In this document: positions 7,113-12,643 of the stretch, in pieces
Position numbering within the stretch: position 1 is the first letter of the stretch
Layout: each line of letters starts with the position of its first letter
Source of the DNA: Hyphomicrobiales bacterium
GTDB lineage: Bacteria > Pseudomonadota > Alphaproteobacteria > Parvibaculales > Parvibaculaceae
NCBI GenBank assembly: GCA_015655095.1
Contig: JAATFR010000233.1
Span: forward strand, 1-12,643
Direction: 5' to 3'
DNA: 12,643 nucleotides
The notes under the pieces: model-generated
What the model saw: the letters and a program-made list of their open reading frames with translations, nothing else
The model's database searches: none
What the model was told of the DNA's origin: nothing
Made by a program: the position numbers and the translations under genes

Positions 7113-7358
7113 CAGTCAATCGAGCAAATAAAGCCTAGCGCGCGATGCTCACCATAGCAATCCGGTTTTATAAAGCAGAGCAAAAATTAAAGTGGGGAAG
7201 TTTAAGTGCATATTCATTGACATCAAAAACCCGACAATTAACCATAAATTGCAACTTTGAAGCCAGATATTGGGATGTGGCTCTGGGAGGCTGGGAAGAG
7301 ATTACCGCAGAAGCCCCCTTCCATTCAGGGGTGTGGGAATATTTAGGGGGCAGGGGAA
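7113..7358. promoter_or_regulatory. Region between tracrRNA and cas9 carrying both promoters and the cas9 leader
   Basis: This non-coding stretch of about 245 bp must carry the leftward tracrRNA promoter and the rightward cas9 promoter. A consensus TTGACA lies at 7217-7222 on the plus strand, but no good -10 follows at 16-18 nt. CATAAA at 7243 is too far away, so I do not call a promoter there. The last 50 bp hold the hairpin over the cas9 ribosome-binding site listed separately. Confidence 0.5.
7313..7356 (+). promoter_or_regulatory. cas9 ribosome-binding region with two competing hairpins
   Basis: GCCCCCT (7313-7319) is perfectly complementary to AGGGGGC (7345-7351). The latter contains the G-rich ribosome-binding site 8 nt before the cas9 ATG, so pairing would mask it. 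The same C-run can instead pair with AGGGG at 7327-7331 (7-nt loop), which would free the site. A second AGGGG (7352-7356) lies only 2 nt from the ATG. The complementarity is seen in the sequence; control of translation is inference. Confidence 0.4.
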
Positions 7359-10300
7359 ATGAAATATCGGCTCGGACTGGATCTGGGCACCAATTCCATC
7401 GGCTGGTGGATGGTGGCGCTCGACAAGGATGGCAATCCCGCGGACTCTCTCGGCGGCGGGGTGCGCATTTTCAGCGATGGCCACAATCCCAAGGACGGCT
7501 CGTCGCTGGCGGTTCAGCGGCGGGTTCCACGGGGGATGCGGCGGCGACGGGACCGTTATCTTGACCGCCGTGCGGACCTCATGCATATGCTGGTTGCTTT
7601 CGGACTGATGCCGGATGACGAGGCCGAGCGAAAGGCGCTGCAGAGCCTTAATCCTTATGAACTCCGCGCCGCAGCTCTTGATCGCACGCTGTCACCCCAC
7701 GAGCTTGGGCGCGCCCTTTTCCATCTCAACCAGCGACGCGGATTCAAGTCCAACCGCAAGACCGATGGCGATGACGACAAGGAAAGCGGCATCGTCAAGG
7801 AGAGAATTGGCGAACTCCGTCGGCGGATGGAATCCCGTAGCGCGCGGACGCTCGGCGAATATCTCGACATGCAGCGGCGCAGCGGCAAGATGACCCGCGC
7901 GAGACCGGAAGCGGGCTTTTACCCCGACCGAAAAATGTATGAAGACGAGTTCGAGGCAATTCACACAAGACAGCAACCGCATCATACTGTGCGGTCCGAA
8001 CAATGGGAGATGCTGCGCGACATCATTTTCTTCCAGCGTCCGCTCCGGCCCGTCGATCCCGGCTGGTGCCTGCTCGAAGAAGGCGAGCGCCGGGCACACC
8101 GCGCGCTGCCCTGCACGCAGGAATTCCGCATGGTACAGGAGGCGAACAACCTGCGCATCCTCGCACCCGGTGAGCCGGCGAAGCGGCTGACTCTGGAGCA
8201 ACGCGACAAGGTGCTCAATCATTTGCGGACGAAAAAAGAGCTGAAGCTTGACGCGATGCTGAAGCTCCTGAAGCTTCCCTCCGGCGGACGCGTCAACCTG
8301 CTCGACGACAACCGCACCATGCTCAAGGGCGAAGAGACCGCTGCGCGACTTTCACACAAGGATATTTTCGGCAAGGGCTGGTTCGATCTTTCGATGGAAC
8401 GGCGAACAGAGATTGTCCGCATATTGCTCGACACTGAAAAGCCGGAAGAAATCGAACGCATCGCACAGGCCGAATGGAATCTCGATGAAGCCGCAGCAAG
8501 AAAGCTTGCCGGCAAGTCGCTGCCCGAAGGCTATGCCCGCCTGAGCGAAAAGGCGATCAACAAGCTGCTGCCGGTCATGGAGGCGCAAGGACTCAATTAT
8601 GCAGAGGCTGTCGCAGAGGTGCCGGAATATGGGCACCATTCAGACTTCAGGCCCGACGAGGCGCGCGACACCCTTCCCTATTATGGCGAGGTGCTGGCAC
8701 GGCACTGCGTTGGCGGCGACGCCTCAAAACCGAAAGAGGACGAGGTTGGACATTATGGCCGGCTTGCCAACCCCACGGTGCATATTGGGCTTGGCCAGAT
8801 ACGGCGCGTTGTCAATCGGCTGATCTCGGTTCATGGCAAGCCAGAAGAGATTGTGGTCGAGCTTGCCCGCGATCTCAAAATGAACAAGGAGCAAAAGGAC
8901 GAGGCAAGCCGGAAGAACCGGGACAATGAAATCGCCAATGAGCGCCGCAAGCACGACATTGAGGCGGCGGGCGGCACCCCCTCCCCTCACCTGTTCCGCA
9001 AATTGCGGCTATGGGAAGAACAGCGGATCGGCAGCGCCCATCTCTGTCCTTTTACAGGCGAGCCCATCTCTTTCAGCATGGCTATTTCGGCAGAAACCGA
9101 GATCGAACACATTCTGCCGTTCTCCAGAACGCTCGACGATTCGATGGCCAACAAGGTGCTCTGCCTGCGCGCAGCGAACCGGGACAAGAAAGACCTCTCC
9201 CCCTCCGAAGCCTTTCAAATAAATCCAATAAAAGATGGGCGGAAATATATTTATGACGACATTCTTTTTCGCGCAGACAAATTGCCCGAGAACAAGCGCT
9301 GGCGATTTCACCCCGACGCGATGGAAAGATACGAGAATGATGAGCGCGGCTTCCTCGACCGGCAACTCAACGAGACGAAATATCTCTCGCGCATCGCGCG
9401 CAACTATCTTTCCAATCTCTATAACGAAAAAGCCGAGGGCCGACTGCGCGTGCGCGCCATTCCCGGAAAGCTTACCGCCATGTTGCGCGGAAAATGGGGT
9501 TTGAGCGCACTTTTGCGCGACCACAATCGCACAGGCGGCGAAGAGCATGTGAAGCGGAAAAACCGGGACGATCATCGTCATCACGCCATCGATGCCTTTG
9601 TAATCGCAATGACCGACCAACGCCTGCTGCAAAAGATTTCGAAACTTAACCAGGATGCAGATCGCAAACGGTTGATCGACGAAATTCCCGAGCCCTGGGA
9701 GGGCTTTAACGGCGAAGGCCGCGACAAACTGCGCGCCCAGCTTGAGCGCTTGACGATCGCGCACCGCGCCGACCACGGAACACCCGGCAAGAATGGCAAA
9801 ACCTCCGGTGCCCTTCATAATGACACAGCCTATGGCCTGATTGCTCCGGGAAAACAAGGCAACTGGAAAGTCGTTTCGCGCGCGGCGCTCAGCAGTTTTC
9901 TTACACCGAAGGACATGGATGCCGCGCTGCCCGATATTCGCGACAAGGCGCTCAGCGCGGCGTTGATCGCAGAATGGGAAGCTTTCAAAGCGTCACCACC
10001 TGAGCTGGCCCCGGATGAAGAGGGTGATGGCAAAAAGAAAAAAACAAACCCGGCTGCCCTTTTCGCCGATCATGTTGCAAATGAGGGCATCAACCTCGGT
10101 GGACGCAATATCAAGGTGCGGCGGGTCCGTATATGCGATGAGCTTGGCGTGGTCATCATACGTGATCGGAAAACGGGAAAGCCCTACAAGGCATATAAAC
10201 CGAACGGTAATGAATTTGCCGAGGTGTGGCGTATGCCTGACGGAAAATGGCGTACGGTGATTGTTCGACGTTTCGATGCAAATCAGCCCGACTTCGATCT

Positions 10301-10607
10301 CTCCAGGCTGCGTCCTCACCCCGCTGCCAAAAAACTGATGCGACTTCATATTGACGACATGGGGGCCATTGGCGCGGGAATCGAACGTCGCTTGCTACGA
10401 GTATGCAAGATGAGCACAGAAGCTGGGAAGGAATATGTCTATCTCGCTGAACATAATGAGGGAAATGTAGACGCGCGAGTACGCGAGAAAGAATTGAAAT
10501 ATTTGAAGGAAAGTTGCGACGGTCTTCGGAAAAAGGGATTCCGCAAAGTAGGTGTTGATGAAATCGGTCGAGTGACTGACCCTGGACCTCACAGGAGCGC
10601 CACATGA
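7359..10607 (+). CDS. cas9: Cas9, type II-C RNA-guided DNA endonuclease
   Basis: This encodes 1082 residues, the compact size usual for II-C Cas9. RuvC-I is YRLGLDLGTNSIGW with catalytic Asp8. The Arg-rich bridge helix is at about 51-74 (RRVPRGMRRRRDRY), followed by the REC lobe starting near YELRAAALD (100). RuvC-II is EEIVVELARDL with Glu501. The HNH domain at about 510-620 reads EIEHILPFSRTLDDSMANKV, giving His584 and Asn598. RuvC-III is HRHHAIDAFVIA with His742 and Asp745. The C-terminal WED/PAM-interacting region (about 830-1082) includes KLMRLHIDDMGAIG and YLAEHNEGNVDAR, as in alphaproteobacterial homologues. All nuclease residues are present, except that the usual HNH Asp before the His is Glu583. 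Cas9 uses the crRNA:tracrRNA pair to cut both strands of invading DNA beside a PAM. It heads the cas9-cas1-cas2 operon and its stop overlaps the cas1 start by 4 nt. Confidence 0.98.
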   Translation: MKYRLGLDLGTNSIGWWMVALDKDGNPADSLGGGVRIFSDGHNPKDGSSLAVQRRVPRGMRRRRDRYLDRRADLMHMLVAFGLMPDDEAERKALQSLNPYELRAAALDRTLSPHELGRALFHLNQRRGFKSNRKTDGDDDKESGIVKERIGELRRRMESRSARTLGEYLDMQRRSGKMTRARPEAGFYPDRKMYEDEFEAIHTRQQPHHTVRSEQWEMLRDIIFFQRPLRPVDPGWCLLEEGERRAHRALPCTQEFRMVQEANNLRILAPGEPAKRLTLEQRDKVLNHLRTKKELKLDAMLKLLKLPSGGRVNLLDDNRTMLKGEETAARLSHKDIFGKGWFDLSMERRTEIVRILLDTEKPEEIERIAQAEWNLDEAAARKLAGKSLPEGYARLSEKAINKLLPVMEAQGLNYAEAVAEVPEYGHHSDFRPDEARDTLPYYGEVLARHCVGGDASKPKEDEVGHYGRLANPTVHIGLGQIRRVVNRLISVHGKPEEIVVELARDLKMNKEQKDEASRKNRDNEIANERRKHDIEAAGGTPSPHLFRKLRLWEEQRIGSAHLCPFTGEPISFSMAISAETEIEHILPFSRTLDDSMANKVLCLRAANRDKKDLSPSEAFQINPIKDGRKYIYDDILFRADKLPENKRWRFHPDAMERYENDERGFLDRQLNETKYLSRIARNYLSNLYNEKAEGRLRVRAIPGKLTAMLRGKWGLSALLRDHNRTGGEEHVKRKNRDDHRHHAIDAFVIAMTDQRLLQKISKLNQDADRKRLIDEIPEPWEGFNGEGRDKLRAQLERLTIAHRADHGTPGKNGKTSGALHNDTAYGLIAPGKQGNWKVVSRAALSSFLTPKDMDAALPDIRDKALSAALIAEWEAFKASPPELAPDEEGDGKKKKTNPAALFADHVANEGINLGGRNIKVRRVRICDELGVVIIRDRKTGKPYKAYKPNGNEFAEVWRMPDGKWRTVIVRRFDANQPDFDLSRLRPHPAAKKLMRLHIDDMGAIGAGIERRLLRVCKMSTEAGKEYVYLAEHNEGNVDARVREKELKYLKESCDGLRKKGFRKVGVDEIGRVTDPGPHRSAT

Positions 10608-11527
10608 TTGGCCGCGTTGTCGAAATTGCTTCCGATGACCGGCATCTGGCGATCGCACGCGGTTTCCTCACCGTCTCTACAGGTGGTGAGGAAGCCGGCC
10701 GCGTCCCGATTGATGATATTGGAGTACTGCTCTGCAACGCGCATGGCCTCACCTATTCCAATAATCTGATGGTCGAGCTGGCCCGGCGGGGGGTTGCCGT
10801 TGTCCTGTGCGGCGCGAACCATATGCCTGTCGCCTGGCTCTGGCCGCTGGATGGGCATCATTTGCAGAGCCTGAGGATGCGCCAGCAACTGGAGTCGGGC
10901 GAACCCTTGCGCAAGCGCATATGGCAGGTACTGGTGCGGGCGAAAATCGAACAGCAGCAGGCCGTGCTCGAACGCCTTGGCAAACCCGATGGCGCCTTTG
11001 GCCTGCTGGCGCGCAAGGTTCGCTCCGGCGACCCGGAAAATATAGAGGCGCAGGCAGCGCGGCGCTACTGGCCGCTGCTCATGGGCCCCGGTTTCCGTCG
11101 CGATCGAGGGGCCGCGGGCCCCAATGCCATGCTCAACTATGGCTATACGGTTTTGCGCGCCGGCGTCGCACGCGCCGTCACCGGGGCCGGACTTCATCCT
11201 TCCGTGGGGCTGCATCACAGCAACCGGGGAAACCCGATGTGCCTTGTTGACGATCTGATGGAGCCGTTTCGGCCTCTCATCGACTATATGGTCGCACAAC
11301 TCATGGCGGGCGGGTTCGACGCGATCATACCGGAGACGAAACGCGCACTGGCCCAGGTTCTCGCATTCGACATGGCCACCGACCAGGGAACAACGCCGGT
11401 TTCAACCTGCCTTGAGCGGCTCGCGACATCGCTCGCGCAATCCTTCGAGGGCGGCAAACCTGTGCTTGCGCTGCCAAGAACGTTCCTGCCGCTCGAACTT
11501 CCCGGCTTCACAAACCTGTCTCAATGA
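10604..11527 (+). CDS. cas1: Cas1, CRISPR spacer integrase
   Basis: This encodes 307 residues. Cas1 dimers join with Cas2 to insert new spacers into the array. The metal-binding active-site residues are visible: Glu148 in DPENIEAQAARRYW, His205 (of His204-His205) in GLHHSNRGN, and Glu220 in LVDDLMEPFRP. Their spacing matches other type II Cas1 proteins. The N-terminal beta-domain (about 1-85) and the all-alpha catalytic domain are both complete. The ATG overlaps the cas9 stop (ATGA), which suggests translational coupling. An AGGAG ribosome-binding site (10593-10597) lies 6 nt upstream, inside cas9. Confidence 0.97.
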   Translation: MIGRVVEIASDDRHLAIARGFLTVSTGGEEAGRVPIDDIGVLLCNAHGLTYSNNLMVELARRGVAVVLCGANHMPVAWLWPLDGHHLQSLRMRQQLESGEPLRKRIWQVLVRAKIEQQQAVLERLGKPDGAFGLLARKVRSGDPENIEAQAARRYWPLLMGPGFRRDRGAAGPNAMLNYGYTVLRAGVARAVTGAGLHPSVGLHHSNRGNPMCLVDDLMEPFRPLIDYMVAQLMAGGFDAIIPETKRALAQVLAFDMATDQGTTPVSTCLERLATSLAQSFEGGKPVLALPRTFLPLELPGFTNLSQ

Positions 11528-11545
11528 GCGAAGGCGGAAAGCGCC

Positions 11546-11872
11546 ATGCTGACGGGGTATCGACTGATGTGGATGATGGTGATTTTCGACCTCCCGGTGG
11601 GCGCGAAGAAAGAGCGGCGCGCGGCAACGAAATTCCGCCATGCTCTGCTCGATCAAGGTTTTCACATGTGCCAGTTCTCCGTTTACATGCGCTTTTGTGG
11701 CGGAAAAGAGCAGGTCGAGACCTATACGAAGCGTATTGAGAAGGAGTTGCCCAGGACCGGGCTTGTGCAGATTTTGTGCTTCACGGACCGGCAATATGAG
11801 ACAATCGTGTCGTTCGATGGTCGAACGCGCGAATCAGCTAAAGAGAATCCAAAGCAATATGTGTTGTTTTAA
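11546..11872 (+). CDS. cas2: Cas2, CRISPR adaptation protein
   Basis: This encodes 108 residues with a ferredoxin-like fold. As a dimer it bridges two Cas1 dimers in the integration complex. The N-terminal strand MWMMVIFDLPV carries the conserved Asp15. The middle (FRHALLDQGFHMCQFSVYMRFC) and the end (ILCFTDRQYETIVSF, then NPKQYVLF) match type II-C Cas2 proteins well. The start MLTGYRLMWMM is chosen because homologues share this short extension and a GGCGGAAAG ribosome-binding site precedes it; Met8 is an alternative. It begins 18 nt after cas1, and 74 nt of non-coding DNA separate it from the first repeat. Confidence 0.96.
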   Translation: MLTGYRLMWMMVIFDLPVGAKKERRAATKFRHALLDQGFHMCQFSVYMRFCGGKEQVETYTKRIEKELPRTGLVQILCFTDRQYETIVSFDGRTRESAKENPKQYVLF

Positions 11873-11895
11873 CGATACAGATGAAGCGTTTTTTG

Positions 11896-11941
11896 GAGAA
11901 AAATTGCGCCAAGTCTCTTTAAAATCAAAGACTTGGCGCAA
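11896..11941 (-). terminator. Intrinsic terminator for leftward transcription out of the CRISPR array
   Basis: A perfect 13-bp inverted repeat, TTGCGCCAAGTCT (11904-11916) and AGACTTGGCGCAA (11929-11941), has a 12-nt loop and ends 5 nt before the first repeat. On the minus strand it is followed by TTTTTCTCC. On the plus strand it is followed by CATCC, with no T-run. It should therefore stop transcripts coming from the array rather than the cas operon. Confidence 0.75.
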
Positions 11942-11946
11942 CATCC

Positions 11947-12642
11947 AGTTTAGCCGATAGGAAATCGCGGACCAGCCGCAACTGCACCGTGACGCGGGGC
12001 GGCTCTTGCCTCAGTTTAGCCGATAGGAAATCGCGGACCAGCCGCAACGCGGGCGCGCGGATCTGCCCAATAGAAACTAGTTTAGCCGATAGGAAATCGC
12101 GGACCAGCCGCAACGCGCGAAGCGCGCGTCAGGTTGCAAATCCGAGTTTAGCCGATAGGAAATCGCGGACCAGCCGCAACTATATCAGATATGGCGGCGC
12201 ATCTTGTTCAAGTTTAGCCGATAGGAAATCGCGGACCAGCCGCAACAGAACTGGCAGACAAGCCCTGCTCTCAACGAGTTTAGCCGATAGGAAATCGCGG
12301 ACCAGCCGCAACAGGATCCTGCGGCCTTCCGCGCGGTCCGCCAGTTTAGCCGATAGGAAATCGCGGACCAGCCGCAACCGATGAGGCGGCGGTCACGCTC
12401 GCAAAAGAAGTTTAGCCGATAGGAAATCGCGGACCAGCCGCAACGTGGTTGAAGTTGTCCAGCTTGTCGAGCGCAGTTTAGCCGATAGGAAATCGCGGAC
12501 CAGCCGCAACCCTTACGACTTCAAAAGGAAAAGCGTTCGAAGTTTAGCCGATAGGAAATCGCGGACCAGCCGCAACCATGGTGGTGACAGGCAAAGCACT
12601 GATTTTAGTTTAGCCGATAGGAAATCGCGGACCAGCCGCAAC
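11947..12642 (-). CRISPR. Type II-C CRISPR array, 11 repeats and 10 spacers in view (continues past right edge)
   Basis: The 36-bp repeat on the plus strand starts AGTTTAGCCGATAGGAAATC and ends CAGCCGCAAC. In crRNA sense (minus strand) it starts GTTGCGGCTG and ends CGGCTAAACT. Repeats begin at 11947, 12013, 12079, 12145, 12211, 12277, 12343, 12409, 12475, 12541 and 12607. All eleven are identical and all ten spacers are exactly 30 nt, a strict 66-bp period. The minus strand is chosen because the tracrRNA anti-repeat is on the minus strand and a leftward terminator ends the array. The repeat ends in TAAACT, a possible -10 element that could start a transcript in each spacer, as described for Neisseria II-C arrays; that is inference here. 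I see no spacer matching other parts of the window. Confidence 0.98.
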
Positions 12643-12643
12643 T

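Noticed and set aside
7084..7200. tracrRNA on the plus strand
   Set aside because: The plus strand has the same sense as the crRNA repeat read from the minus strand. A plus-strand anti-repeat would need plus-strand crRNA, and no terminator or nexus hairpin follows on that side. The leftward UUCG terminator and the lower anti-repeat block fit only the minus strand.
7217..7248. Consensus -35 TTGACA as the cas9 promoter
   Set aside because: No acceptable -10 lies 16-18 nt downstream; CATAAA is 20 nt away. It may still be used, but the sequence alone does not support it.
9009..9857. 282-residue open frame opposite cas9
   Set aside because: It is antisense to the HNH and RuvC-III coding region of cas9, and the peptide has no coherent domain.
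10604..11872. Search for csn2 or cas4 that would make this type II-A or II-B
   Set aside because: Only cas9, cas1 and cas2 are present with tight spacing; there is no room for a fourth cas gene between cas9 and the array.
11929..11942. Possible decayed repeat end next to the first CRISPR repeat
   Set aside because: AGACTTGGCGCAAC matches the repeat end at 10 of 14 positions, but it lies only 4 nt from repeat 1 instead of 30 and is fully explained as the right arm of the terminator hairpin.
11989..12384. Long open frames across the CRISPR array on both strands
   Set aside because: Repeat plus spacer is 66 nt, a multiple of three, so a frame open in the repeat stays open. The predicted protein is only the repeat peptide reiterated.

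Overview
The window reads as chromosomal DNA of an alphaproteobacterium. This is inferred from the GC-rich genes with AT-rich gaps, the FadL-type and DUF1302-type outer-membrane proteins, and Cas9, Cas1 and Cas2 sequences that resemble alphaproteobacterial type II-C systems. I cannot name the genus.

Left part (1-6765), general chromosomal genes. A FadL/TodX-type outer-membrane transporter runs off the left edge on the minus strand. A divergent upstream region follows, then a small secreted Gly-rich/PVY-repeat protein on the plus strand. It converges with a 7TM diguanylate cyclase (GGDEF) on the minus strand, whose first codons contain a striking T9-G9 double homopolymer. After an AT-rich gap of about 650 bp comes a DUF1302-family outer-membrane beta-barrel protein with a strong terminator. 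Next is an aldo/keto reductase of the 2,5-diketo-D-gluconate reductase type with an intact catalytic tetrad.

Right part (6990-12643), a complete minimal type II-C CRISPR-Cas locus: tracrRNA (minus strand), cas9 (1082 aa), cas1, cas2, and a CRISPR array that continues past the window. There is no csn2 or cas4. The array part in view holds 11 identical 36-bp repeats and 10 spacers of exactly 30 nt. cas9 and cas1 overlap by 4 nt and cas2 follows 18 nt later, so the three look like one operon.

Two independent intrinsic terminators point leftward, one at the end of the tracrRNA and one between cas2 and the first repeat. They show that tracrRNA and pre-crRNA are both transcribed on the minus strand, opposite to the cas genes. 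The tracrRNA is the most unusual element. Its anti-repeat is split in two: one block pairs with repeat nt 10-34 and a second block with nt 1-9. Between them lies a 26-nt insert that folds into its own UUCG-capped hairpin. The cas9 leader can also fold so that the ribosome-binding site is paired, with a competing alternative fold.
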